The notes under the pieces are model-generated. The model saw nothing but the letters and a program-made list of their open reading frames with translations, was not told the origin of the DNA and ran no database searches. DNA of 34,009 bases from Priapulus caudatus. Its lineage: Eukaryota; Priapulida; Priapulimorpha; Priapulimorphida; Priapulidae. Location: the NCBI RefSeq assembly GCF_000485595.1, contig NW_014577072.1, positions 974,818-1,008,826 on the forward strand. Reading direction: 5' to 3'. This document shows positions 11,001 to 20,013 of this stretch, in pieces. The position numbers and the translations under genes are program-made. The stretch's first letter is position 1. Every line of letters starts with the position of its first letter.

Positions 11001-14000
11001 TTCAATACACGTTGATAATCACAATTTGACTCACCTAAACGACGGACCTCGTGTGAACAACATTGTGTAACTGTGCTCTAGCAGTGTTCACAACTGAAAT
11101 AATATCAGGAGTAGATAATAGGGAGGAGTGTGACATCAATAAACAAGGGAAATTCGTCCTTTACTAGCCTTATAATACCTACAATTTACTACCATATAGT
11201 AAATGAATTTTATACCGTCTGAATTATAGGCGCCCAATGGCGTTGGATTGATGGCCAGAAAATGGAGAATCGTGTCGTACGTTTTAGGCTGTATCTCCGG
11301 ATTGCGGGTGTCTACGAGGAAACGATTTCGCACGATGATTGGCGAATGTACTGTGTCCGATTTGAGCTCAAGTTGGATGAGTTACGTGTAGTAAATCGTA
11401 GGTATTACAGGCTTTCAGATTTGAAAAGTACAGGAGGACTACTAATGACTCCCCTAGGACACCATAGGGGGACTTTTCACGCTCCATAATCACACCCTTA
11501 AGAGACATGATGAAGAGCTCCACTAAAAAATCACACCCTTAAGAGGCATGATGGAGAGCTCCACTAAAAATCACACCTTTAAAAGGGATGATGGAGAGCT
11601 CCTTGAGGGCTCTCCATCATGCCTCTTGGGGTGTGATGATGGAATCATGACCAATCCTCAGTCTAGAGTGAAATCCAAAACGAAAATTGGGATGTCATGT
11701 CAATCTACTGATTATCATTCATCTTCACCTTCATTCATTCAATGGCTTCGTCAGGATTACATTCTTTTCATCCAACACTAGCACACAGATTAATAAAAGA
11801 GTTGATCGGATGTAAAAATAAACTTGTTTTATTTATTCTGATTTCCATCCTTAGAGATTCTAATCCATGTACCTGCATATTTCAGCACAAAATATCATCA
11901 CAATCCATCAACAAACTAGCCAAATTACTCGTACGTAGTAGCCACGTATGTAGCCCCTCCAGCCCTACGACTGTTTCACGTCGGCAGAAAACCACTTCTC
12001 GCCACGTATAGTAGAAAACGAGCAGGTAACTTGTGGCTACCGTATAGGTACCTGTATTTGGATGCTGTTGTTTAGTTGTATTTATATATATATATATATA
12101 AACCAGAGGGTAGTAACCAGACCTGTACCTCTGCCATACGTTCAGTCACTTAAACACCACAAATTGTTGTGTGTTGCTAACCTTTTTGTACCCCCCTACA
12201 TTGAGAACCCTATGGAGCGCTATTTCACCATAATATACATACTTTTGGTGCGCGATTTCAACCACTTTTATGAGGCGCGATGATGCGCGCACCATGGCAC
12301 AATTTCGGGTGCGCGGTGGAGCGCGAGCGCGATCGCGCCCATTAAAAATGAAAGCCTGGTATTATAAGGCTAGTAAATGACGAATTTCCCTTGTTTATTG
12401 ATGTCAGACTCCTCCCTATTATCTACTCCTGATAATATGCTACACTACAAGCAGTGTAATATAATGTAACCAACCAAAACGTGCAATTTCTACAATCAAA
12501 CACAACAATCGCACCGTTGATACATCAATCGAGAATAGCGATAGCACGATAGCAAATATACCTCTCGTTTCGTTGCCAGCAAACCAGTCGCCTCTCTGCA
12601 TCGTTCGTCTGCCTCGTTATATGCACGCTTCATCTGCTCCAGCTGCGTGGCTTTCAGAAAGAATTTGTACTTATCGGAGGCATTCTTAGAGTTGAGAAAG
12701 TTGCGGCTCGTCTCCTGGTTGAGAACGCTGATCGGATTGTCCACCTGAATGTTGAACTGCTCCATGAGGTGAGTCAACTCATCTCGCTTTGTACTTATCA
12801 GGTCGCCTGGCCGCCCGCGAAACCAACACGAGTTATAAACAACCAAAGTTATAACTTTGCACAAAATCATTAGGACCAATTACAGCCAACCACATATATC
12901 CTGTATTTATTTATAACGTTCAATTTATGTACGGTAACCCTTTTTCAATTCTTCCAATTTCCCCCAATTTCTTCTGACCTGTACGAATAACACAAGTGTA
13001 ACCACAAGGGAGAAAATATGAATCACTAGCAATATCAGTACATTACAAAGAATTGATCCTTCAGAGTTATTGTCTAGTCACTCTTAACAAACCTGCAGCA
13101 GATGCGATATTTCTTACCTGACTTTCCTCTTAGTTTATATGAGCTGCTACCATCTTGAGTCAGTCTTCGTTCCACAGTGACCGAGTCACCATATAGGTTT
13201 GGTTTGAATGCATCGGGTCCTTTGTTACTGAGTTTAACCGTCACCTCCCCATACCTATTTCAAACGCAAGGTATAATAATTTGTATGTACACCTATATGT
13301 AAGTATATCTGTATGCATAAGAAATATAAATATACCTGTCAAATGTTAATATATAGGCTATAAAACAAAACTAGTTGGCTATAGATTTCTTCAGTGAATG
13401 ACTAATAAGTGTTTAAATGCTAGCATCTTTCAATGGGGCAATAATTATATGGGTTTATCTTAACTTTATAATTAGAGGTAGAAATGGGGCAAGTAGTACC
13501 ATGTAGAAATTGCAGTGAGGATAGTTTTTAGATATAGTTAAATACATGTATACAAATCTGGTTAACAAGCAACACAAGAAAGGACTGATTCTAGAAGAAG
13601 AAGGTATCCTCCAGAAACATGGTGGATCGAAAACACAATATATTTGTACTTCCAATAAATACCCTTTTCCAGTTTTGATAAAACTTTTAACAGATGTTCC
13701 TCGATTTGTTACGTTTGCCTTTCCTCCTAGTCCGATAACAACAGCAGTTAGGACCGCACTCTTTCCACCTGCAATAACAAAATGAGCGAGATGAATATAA
13801 TCAGATAACTACTACAGCGTGAATGTAAGCCAGCTGGTGATATACCTTTACATATCTACTAGAGACCACAGACATAAGTGACCTATATTTTATGAAACTG
13901 AAATCGTCTCTTAGGGACAATTGTATGAAATTGGCTCCAATTGATATAAAAGACATAGTTTTGTTTAAATGCTCGACAGTAAAACGACGCATGACTTACT

Positions 14001-14685
14001 TCCATTACGGCCTATGACAAAGTTCACATTTGGGCCAAAGTTGAAACTTAGGTCGTTGTGGCACATAAAATTTTTCAGTGACACTCCCTCGATTATGCCA
14101 GATTCAGCAGTTTTCTGAAACATTTCATGTAAATAAACATTCGCATTATATAAGTTAATATCAACACAAAATTTCAAACTCTAACACAATCTAATTTTTT
14201 TCACAGGACTACAAATCACAACTTTCTGTGTCACAGTCAATTATAATAAACTCTGTTATGAACTCTTCTTAATTGAACAGGTTTTTGACATTTTCTCAAA
14301 TGTAGGTAGCTGTATATCCATCTACCTGTGTCTATATATCTAGTCAGATATGGTATAGACAAGCATGCATATTAATTACTATAAAGACAATACTTGTTTA
14401 ATATTTCATTATGAATTGTCTGCCCAGGTGTTTATCTAAAAATCGCTTATACAGGAGCAGTTACATGCTGGTGAATGTTTGCTGGAAGCATGAGCATTCC
14501 AGATTTTCTTTCACCAAATTTATGGAGCACACCACTTGTATCAGTGGCAATAACAAACTCACCGTTGTAACCAAGGTAAAACCTGGACGTCTATCCGACT
14601 GATCATGTTCATTATCAGGATCAGGACGACAAGACTGCTTGGGAGCTGGGTGCTCAGTGACGGAATTAGCCTTCCTCTTTGGCAT
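3426..14685 (-). CDS. SMC6: SMC6, structural maintenance of chromosomes protein 6 (20 coding exons)
   Basis: SMC6 pairs with SMC5 and the NSE subunits in the nuclear SMC5/6 complex, an ATP-driven DNA-binding machine used in homologous recombination, replication-fork stability and chromosome segregation. The exons, read from 14685 down to 3426, give about 1,100 residues, close to the 1,091 of the human protein. In order they encode a Walker-A motif (GRNGSGKS, split across exons 2 and 3), a first coiled coil, the hinge (exons 11-12), a second coiled coil with the conserved DIATLEEE (exon 13), the motif SLSG and the Walker-B LDEYDVYM (exon 18, frameshifted), and the C-terminal [12 protein letters not shown]. 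The motifs [19 protein letters not shown] and PERGQ separate SMC6 from SMC5 and SMC1-4. Exon phases are compatible throughout. The start is the first ATG in the first exon (MPKRKANSV). Exon 18 carries several indels, so the open frame is interrupted there as the sequence stands. Confidence 0.95.
3690..3787 (-). CDS. SMC6: SMC6 exon 19 (C-terminal head after Walker B)
   Basis: It encodes [19 protein letters not shown] and [11 protein letters not shown], matching the human DMVNRRIAMDLIL and RQFILLTPQSM. The acceptor is TTTCAG and the donor AG|GTCAGT, phase 2. Confidence 0.95.
3809..4548. repeat. 30-bp minisatellite filling SMC6 intron 18, each unit carrying splice-site motifs
   Basis: Eight consecutive monomers start at 3809, 3839, 3869, 3899, 3929, 3959, 3989 and 4019. 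All are 30 bp except the last, which is 28. From about 3959 a trimer of 30+30+28 = 88 bp repeats four times almost without change, to about 4300. More diverged units continue to the exon 18 boundary. On the coding strand a monomer reads as a TATGTCTATATG-like block, then GTGAGT or GTTAGT, then a pyrimidine-rich stretch ending CTCCTAG, CTTCCAG or CTCCCAG. The block resembles the end of exon 18, GACGTCTACATG. Confidence 0.93.
4548..4743 (-). CDS. SMC6: SMC6 exon 18 (signature motif and Walker B), frameshifted
   Basis: The coding strand keeps SATKD, then RSLSG (start of the ABC signature LSGGE), then TCFVLG and WDAM, and finally LD-E-YDVYM in another frame because of one extra C after LDD's codon position (GGACCGAG). 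These match the human ALSGGERSFSTVCFILSLW and LDEFDVYM. Several single-base insertions are needed to keep the frame, so the exon cannot be translated as written. The acceptor is probably CCGCAG; the donor appears to have lost the T of GGTGAG. Because the Walker-B and signature residues lie here, a real lesion would inactivate the ATPase. Confidence 0.75.
4981..5056. repeat. CT/GA dinucleotide tract in SMC6 intron 17
   Basis: About 76 bp of near-pure CT (GA on the coding strand) begin shortly after the exon 17 donor. It has one interruption, CCC at about 5041. Confidence 0.97.
5068..5226 (-). CDS. SMC6: SMC6 exon 17 (C-terminal head)
   Basis: 53 residues including [20 protein letters not shown] and [16 protein letters not shown], aligned to the human FRRCLTLRCKLYF and CGKMNFDHKNETLSI blocks. 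The acceptor is TTCGCAG. The donor is GTG|GTGAGT, about 10 bases before a GA/CT tract. Confidence 0.95.
5380..5482 (-). CDS. SMC6: SMC6 exon 16 (coiled coil)
   Basis: It encodes [19 protein letters not shown] to ASELLK. The acceptor is TGTACAG and the donor GTGGGT, phase 0 at the end. Confidence 0.9.
5693..5808 (-). CDS. SMC6: SMC6 exon 15 (coiled coil)
   Basis: It encodes [19 protein letters not shown] and [13 protein letters not shown], corresponding to the human QARQICPERIEVEKSA region. The acceptor is TTTTTAG and the donor GTGAGT, phase 2. Confidence 0.9.
6311..6506 (-). CDS. SMC6: SMC6 exon 14 (second coiled coil)
   Basis: It reads [19 protein letters not shown] to KQQKTKVE, with the acceptor GGCAG and the donor GAG|GTACCT, phase 0 at the end. 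The opening matches the human KYDAIKFKINQL position. Confidence 0.92.
6785..7203 (-). CDS. SMC6: SMC6 exon 13 (hinge exit and second coiled coil)
   Basis: It starts [14 protein letters not shown] after CACTCAG, then a long coiled coil with the conserved [12 protein letters not shown]. It is 419 nt and ends AACAG|GTATGT in phase 2. Confidence 0.95.
7413..7813 (-). CDS. SMC6: SMC6 exon 12 (hinge domain)
   Basis: It encodes most of the hinge that dimerises with SMC5: [20 protein letters not shown], then [17 protein letters not shown] and [10 protein letters not shown]. It is 401 nt, starts after TTGTAG and ends at CAG|GTCTGT in phase 0. Confidence 0.96.
7980..8154. repeat. Perfect 76-bp inverted repeat with 23-bp loop, in SMC6 intron 11
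   Basis: Arm 7980-8055 (AAACGACATTCCTAAACAAG at its outer end) is the exact reverse complement of 8079-8154, separated by 23 bases. Transcribed on either strand it would fold into a long perfect hairpin. It contains no open frame. Confidence 0.97.
8209..8387 (-). CDS. SMC6: SMC6 exon 11 (coiled coil into hinge)
   Basis: It contains [16 protein letters not shown] and [19 protein letters not shown], which correspond to the human LKDSKTDRLKRFG and QGHFTYKPVGPLG at the hinge entry. The acceptor is TTTTAG and the donor GTGCGT, phase 1. Confidence 0.95.
8550..8714 (-). CDS. SMC6: SMC6 exon 10 (coiled coil), apparent GC donor
   Basis: It begins after ATTCAG with [15 protein letters not shown] and ends QLRMR in phase 2. 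The only donor that keeps the frame into exon 11 is GAG|GCATGA, a GC-AG intron. A lost or changed base at a GT donor is the alternative. Confidence 0.87.
8862..9224. mobile_element. MITE-like element with AGGGCACGAAATT ends, in SMC6 intron 9
   Basis: The ends AGGGCACGAAATT and AATTTCGTGCCCT are inverted. Just outside are copies of CTTAT (8856-8860 and 9226-9230), with one unmatched base on each side, a plausible target duplication. The interior has GGCCGGT-type inverted motifs and a tandem GAGGGCTGGTAAA. No transposase is present. Confidence 0.75.
9350..9438 (-). CDS. SMC6: SMC6 exon 9 (coiled coil)
   Basis: It encodes [19 protein letters not shown] and on to IEELKT, ending in phase 2 at the donor GTAAGC. 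The acceptor is CTACAG. Confidence 0.9.
9603..9749 (-). CDS. SMC6: SMC6 exon 8 (coiled coil)
   Basis: 49 residues, [19 protein letters not shown] to KKDIRTHQ, strongly heptad-like. The acceptor is CCTAAG and the donor GTATGG, phase 0 to phase 0. Confidence 0.9.
9852..9997. repeat. 9/18-bp array of splice-donor sequence in SMC6 intron 7
   Basis: On the coding strand the array alternates GTAAGTATA and GTAAGTAGT immediately after exon 7. ACTTAC (GTAAGT on the coding strand) occurs 13 times over about 145 bp, with a few point variants such as GTACGT and GTAAAT. The first copy is the annotated donor of exon 7. Confidence 0.95.
9998..10078 (-). CDS. SMC6: SMC6 exon 7 (coiled coil), followed by donor-derived array
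   Basis: 27 residues from EVNPLQKG to GKVEETI, phase 0 on both sides. The acceptor is CATAG. The donor ATT|GTAAGT is the first of 13 tandem GTAAGT copies in the intron. Confidence 0.85.
10814..10951 (-). CDS. SMC6: SMC6 exon 6 (coiled coil)
   Basis: 46 residues of heptad-rich sequence including [19 protein letters not shown], corresponding to the LKHEMAWAVVNE region of the human protein. The acceptor is CATCAG, the donor GTGAGG, phase 0 on both sides. Confidence 0.92.
11103..12434. mobile_element. 1.33-kb element with 75-bp terminal inverted repeats, in SMC6 intron 5
   Basis: Arms 11105-11179 and 12358-12432 are inverted copies with only about two mismatches, starting TCAGGAGTAGATAATAGGGA. 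A TA lies on each outer side (11103-11104 and 12433-12434), as expected for Tc1/mariner-type insertion. Inside, three tandem units of about 41 bp (11488-11600) are followed by an inverted copy (to about 11640). No transposase was recognised, so it would be non-autonomous. The open frame at 11262-11489 has no recognisable domain. Confidence 0.78.
12562..12806 (-). CDS. SMC6: SMC6 exon 5 (head to first coiled coil)
   Basis: It contains [16 protein letters not shown] and [16 protein letters not shown], among the most diagnostic blocks of SMC6. It enters the coiled coil and ends ATKRE|GTATAT in phase 0. Confidence 0.96.
13118..13254 (-). CDS. SMC6: SMC6 exon 4 (head domain)
   Basis: It runs from [16 protein letters not shown] through [17 protein letters not shown]. 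The SSSYKL block matches the SRSYKL block of vertebrate SMC6. The acceptor is AATAG and the donor GTAAGA. Confidence 0.93.
13663..13768 (-). CDS. SMC6: SMC6 exon 3 (Walker A, second part)
   Basis: The exon starts after TTGCAG with the bases that complete S-G-K-S, so exons 2 and 3 together give the nucleotide-binding P-loop [13 protein letters not shown]. It continues to [19 protein letters not shown] and ends at GG|GTATTT, phase 2. Confidence 0.95.
14000..14114 (-). CDS. SMC6: SMC6 exon 2 (Walker A, first part)
   Basis: The acceptor TTTCAG precedes [19 protein letters not shown], the conserved start of the SMC6 head domain. The exon continues through [13 protein letters not shown] and stops inside the P-loop at the donor GTAAGT, phase 1. 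Confidence 0.95.
14563..14685 (-). CDS. SMC6: SMC6 exon 1 (N-terminal tail)
   Basis: It encodes 41 residues from MPKRKANSV to FTLVTT, a basic and acidic low-complexity tail typical of SMC6 N termini. It ends at the donor ACG|GTGAGT in phase 0. The ATG at 14685-14683 is the only methionine in the frame near the start. Confidence 0.85.
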
Positions 14686-14792
14686 TGTCAAGCCAACCTC
14701 AGAATAGGCCGTATATTAATATGACAGGCCTTCAACCTAGGTTAAACAAAAACATTTTTTTTATTATTGTTGTTGTTGGTATTATTCATATA

Positions 14793-17700
14793 AAACAAGT
14801 GCCGCTGAGCGACAGCGCTCATCTAACGTCTACTGCGGTGACTCTGTGGTGGAGTGGTGGGATTCTAGTAAACCCTGTTAGTCCCAAATGTGTTCACATA
14901 CGCGCCGAAACAGTGGAAGGCACAGGGATAGTATCAGGAACCTTCTCAAAGGAATGTTCGTTGGTATCGTTATGAAAGTTGCCACGAGATGGCGCGTACG
15001 TTTAAGTGTCTCAAGATTAAAGATGGAAACTCCCATTGTACGTAGTAGCAGCAACTATTTGCAAGACAGAATAGGTAAGCACTCATCCATTTACCTACGC
15101 AAGCCTACAGGCTGAAATAGAGAGCTGCCACCTGTAACTAATTAACGCAGGCACTACACAGTACTATCACCGCCACATGTACTAGGCAGTGGCCACTGCG
15201 GCAGTGGCATAAGTTACAATATGTAACACCACTGACAGTACAGAATGCCATAAAATATATCGACTTTAAGCGAGCATATAACCTTCTTCAAGCCAAATTA
15301 GCTTCTTGAAATTTTATGTGACATGTAGCCTACAACATCCAGGCATGATAGAATTCTACTAGCAAAGCACGGCAGTTCAAATTCTTTCTAACACTAACAG
15401 ACAGTAAACAAATCCATGTTTGAAGCCCCTCCCTCTTTGAGGGTCAAAAGAGTTATCGGACCACTTACTCTTCCGCATCAGTCACAGAAAGTACATACTC
15501 ATGCGTCCTTTCATAAAGCCATAAAAATTAGGTCAGCAGCTTGAAACAAAAAATTTTTCAATCGCCATCGGTCCAGACCCATGTCCTCAGAAAATGGTCT
15601 AAATCTGCCCTGTGCCTCATTGTACCTTGACACTGTACCTTCCAATTTTGGCACGTGAGCTTTTCCTACCAGATGCCTAATATACACCCCGACTATCGCA
15701 CGAGCCTAATAGTCCGAGCCATTAGATTGCTGCCGCAATTCGCATTTCCTCCCTATAACCTTAAGTTAAGGAGTGAATGTTCCACTTCTCTACACCTCTG
15801 CACATTGACCTTTGACACCCACTTTGACATCCCAAACTCGTTCGGATTACCCCCCACGTACTCGAATATCATGACCGTACGTCGAGCGTTATGATTTGTG
15901 CTCAAACTGTTAGACGGACTAAACGCCGCACAGGACGGACGCATCATGCGATCTACAAGCTGCATCTGACTATTCAGATTGAGCGAAAAATCTCGTAACT
16001 CCGCCGTGAGTAGCGCTCCCTGGCAGGTATGCTAAACCAGGGTAATTGCCTTTTTAATTTAAAAATCCCTTTACTGGCTATTAATTAGTTTGGCCTAATG
16101 GAACATATTCGTAATACGGCGACGCCCTGCATGTGAAAATATACATGATCCAATTGGACAGGGCTCGGTGCAGCTGAGCTTAGAACCAGGGAGGCCTTGA
16201 ACCAAGATGCAATTCACAACATTACAAATTTATGTAATAAACGTGCAGTGTGCTCGGTTATACCCAAAACCACAGATTATTTTTGCAAATTACTTATTAT
16301 AAAAGAAGCAAGGGTGTTAGTAGCGGCAAATCCGAAGAAAGTTACAATTTCATGACTGACAGACACCCCATTAGTTGCCATGCCTCAGCACAACTACAAG
16401 GACACTAGAGAGGCAACTGCGGTGTTGTAGTCCGAGTCGAACACCCCAGTTCGAGTCCGAGTCCGCACCCCCCCCACCCCCGCCCCCTGAGTCCCGAGTA
16501 CCCGAGTCCGAATCCGAGTCCCGAGTCCGTGCCACCCGAGCCGAGTGCCACACAACCAGAGCTACGAGCCAGTTAGATTTTTTTTAAAAGGCGAAAAAAT
16601 CGGAAAAAGGGAAAAAGTCGGGGAAAAAAGCGGAAAAGGAAAAATCAGGGAAAAAGGGAAAATCGTAACAAAAGAGAAAAAGGCGAAAAATCGCCAACAG
16701 TGCATCGTAGACATTCAAAAGTGTATAGTCAGCCCGAAAACACATAAGACCACAAGTCATACGAAACGTGTCAAAGTAACAGATCCATTGTGTTTACGAA
16801 AATGACACGCGCTGTTGAACCAAATGAAAGAGCCTAGTGCTTCGAATGCCGTAGAAAAGCGCAAAGAGGACAAAGTGCTGCAGACTTCATTAAACCAAAA
16901 AAGGACAGAATCTAATCGACGCGCATGAAAACTTACAAGATTAGGCCATGTTATCTAGAAAACCTAGAAGTTTTAGTTTTAAAATTATTGGTAAAACTGC
17001 GTGCTTACAATAGCTACATGTTTGTACTATGTATGTAGTGGCGCTCGACTCCGAGGCGGTCATCGCACTCCCGAGCCAAGGGACCGAGACCGAACCAGGA
17101 AAACGCGTCTCAGACCTACAACACTGGCCAAACTGACTCACTCCATATAGAAGAAAGTGCGCCGTAATAGAACTGCGCGTCATCAGCAAAGAGGCGAATA
17201 GGATAGAGGAAGTCAGTTTGGCAACAAATCATTTTGAAAGAATAAACAACAATGATCAATGACTAAGCACACACCGCATAGTTGGTATGACCAATGTGGA
17301 CAGGCAAGCACTGCTATCCTGATCCTTGATCGAAAGCTTCTTAGAGCTGTATGCCCTCTTGTTAGTAGCTACTTGTATTGCTAAGTCTCATAGTAATGGC
17401 CACATGTATTTACAAGTGCCGATGCATAGCGACGCGCTACATCTAACGTCTATCTGCATGACTCTGTGGTGGAGTGGTGGGATTCTTAGTAAACCCTGTT
17501 AGTCCCAAATTGGTTCCACAAACACCGCACGAAACAGTGGAACTGCACAGCGATGCTAATCAGGAAACCTTCTCAAAAAGAATGTTCGTTTGGCATCGTT
17601 AGAAAGTTGCCACGAGATGGATGCGTACGTTTAAGTTCTCAGATTAAAGATGGAAAGCCCGCATCATCATTGTAGTAGCAAACAACATCTGCCAAGACAG

Positions 17701-20013
17701 AATAGGTAAGCACTCATCCCATTTACCTGACGCCAAAGCCATACAGGCCTGCGCAATTACTAGAGAGCTGCCACCTGCCCCAACCAATAGGCAAAAACTC
17801 CACAGTACCCACAACACATGCACTGGCAGTGGCATACGCTTACATGCTAACATAGATGACACTAGACAAGAATGCATATAATTGATACGATTTAAGGAGG
17901 GCATAAACCTTCTTTAAACAAAATTAGGCTTTGGAAATTCACTGTGACATGTAGCCTCATACATCCAGCACGTAAAATACGATTCTGACTAGCAAACCGG
18001 CAGTCAGAATTCTTTCGTAACAGACCAGTCAACAAATCCATGTTAACCCTACCTCGTTGAGGCGTCAAAAGGTTATCAGATCACTGTATACTCTTCGTCA
18101 CGTTCAGTGGAGAAGCAGATTTCATGCCTTTCAATAAAGCCATAAAAAATGATAGGTCACCGCTGAAAACAAAAAAGTTTTCAATCGCTCGGTCAGACTC
18201 AGTCCTTCAGAAAATGGCTAAAGCTGCCCTCTGTGCTCCTATATGACCTTTGACCTGTGACCAAGGCCTCAATTTCGGCAGCAGTGATGGCTTTTCCTAC
18301 CAATGATGCTATATCACCGACTATCACGAGCGCAGCGTCGAGCGTCGTTTAGATTTGTGCCGCAATTCTGTCATTGTCCTCCCTATACCTTAAGTAAAGG
18401 ATGAATGTTCCCCTTCTTTTACACCTCTTGACCTTTGACTGCTTGACCCCCAGCTTCGACATCCCAACATCGTTTTACGGATCCCCCCAACGAACCCAAA
18501 TTCGTGACCGGACGTCGAGCGCTCGTTAAGATTTGTGCCCACTGGTGACGGACGGACCGGACGACGCGGACGACGCGGACGATCAAGCGATCTACAAGCT
18601 GCATCTGACCTATGTCAGATGACTAAAACCGGTAAAAACTGTAGGATGGCGCTGGCCGTTAAATGGTGTGGACGGCCGAGTAACGAACTCAGCCAGAGCC
18701 TATGCTCCTAATGCTATTATCACAAACAATTTCTGAATCTATCCGTCATAAAGTAAGAAATCAGTTTAACTTAGGTAGTAAATAAGTAATATGCCAACCG
18801 TAAGTGACTAAAGTTTGAAATTAAGCGAGAGATCCGTGCAGAGAACCCCTTAATCATTCCTTGCCAAGATAATTGAAATCAACAGTTCTGCGAACAAATC
18901 TACCGCCTCGACGCTACGGTACGATATCGAGGACGTGGGGGGTAACCGAAAACGAGGGGGTTTGGATGTCAAAGCTGGGGCGTCAAAGGTCAAATAGTCA
19001 AGCAGAGTGTAAAAAGAGGGGAAATTCACTTCCTTAACATTAAGGTATAGGGAGGAAATGCCAGAATTGCGGCACAAATCTTAATATGGTCTCGACCTAG
19101 CCTGCGGAAATAGGTCGGTGTATATAAGCCATCATGGTAGGAAAAGCCATCACAGTGCCAAAATTGGAGTCAGCAAGGTCAAAAGTCAATGAGCATCAGG
19201 GCAGATTTTAGACATTTCTGAGGCATGGTCTGACGGAAGCGATTTGAAAACTATTTTGTTTCAGCTGTGAAAACTAGCATTTATGGCTTTAGTTGAAAGA
19301 CCATGAGAGTTACTTTCTGGGCTACATGTCGAAAGAGTAAGTGTACCGATAAACCTATGTGACCCTCAAAGGAGGGTTAAACTGGATTGTGTGACCTGTC
19401 TGTAGAAGAGATTTGACTAGCCGGTTTGGCACAGTAAGAATTTAATTTACATGCTGATGTATGAGGCTACAATGCACAGGCAAAATCAAAAAGCTAAAGT
19501 TGGTTGAAGAAGTGTTATATGGCCTCGCTTAAACTCTATAAATTTCTATCGGCATTCTGTACTGTCAGTGTGTTACATATGTAACTTATGCCACTGCAGT
19601 GGGCCACTACCAGTACATGTGGCGGTGATAGTACTGTGTAGTGCCTGCGTTAATTAGTTACAGGTGGCAGCTCTCTATTTCAGCCTGTAGGCTTGCGTAG
19701 GTAAATGGATGAGTGCTTATACCTATTCTGTCTTGCAAATAGTTGCTGCTACTACGTACAATGGGAGTTTCCATCTTTAATCTTGAGACACTTAAACGTA
19801 CGCGCCATCTCGTGGCAACTTTCATAACGATACCAACGAACATTCCTTCGAGAAGGTTCGATCCTGATACCATCCCTGTGCCTTACACTGTTTCGGCGCG
19901 TATGTGAACACATTTGGGACTAACAGGGTTTACTAGAATCCCACCACTCCACCACAAAGTCACCGCAGTAGACGTTAGATGAGCGCTGTCGCTCCGCGGC
20001 ACTTGTTATATGA
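14793..20013. mobile_element. 5.2-kb element with inverted ends of about 1.1 kb (copy 1)
   Basis: The left arm (about 14793-15912) begins ACAAGTGCCGCTGAGCGACA. The same sequence appears inverted at the right end (about 18880-20013). A third, direct copy of the arm occupies about 17415-18600. Between them lie a segment with (GAGTCC)n and A-rich GGGAAAAA runs (16000-17400) and a spacer (18620-18880). No transposase or reverse transcriptase was recognised. The copies differ by many one-base indels, so any coding region could be obscured. It could be a foldback-type transposon or a complex repeat. Confidence 0.7.
16440..16700. repeat. GAGTCC tandem repeat followed by GGGAAAAA-rich tract
   Basis: GAGTCC/GAGTCCC units run from about 16440 to 16545, interrupted by a C-rich patch. 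From about 16585 to 16690 the sequence is built of GGGAAAAA and CGGAAAA runs. The same pair recurs in copy 2 at about 31850-32075. The frames it opens are low-complexity and unlikely to be protein. Confidence 0.85.

Noticed and set aside
11262-11489. 75-residue frame inside the 1.33-kb element as a possible transposase
   Set aside because: Too short, and no DDE or DNA-binding motif was recognised.
3426-14685. SMC5 as the identity of the first gene
   Set aside because: [27 protein letters not shown] and the PERGQ C terminus are SMC6 blocks and are absent from SMC5.
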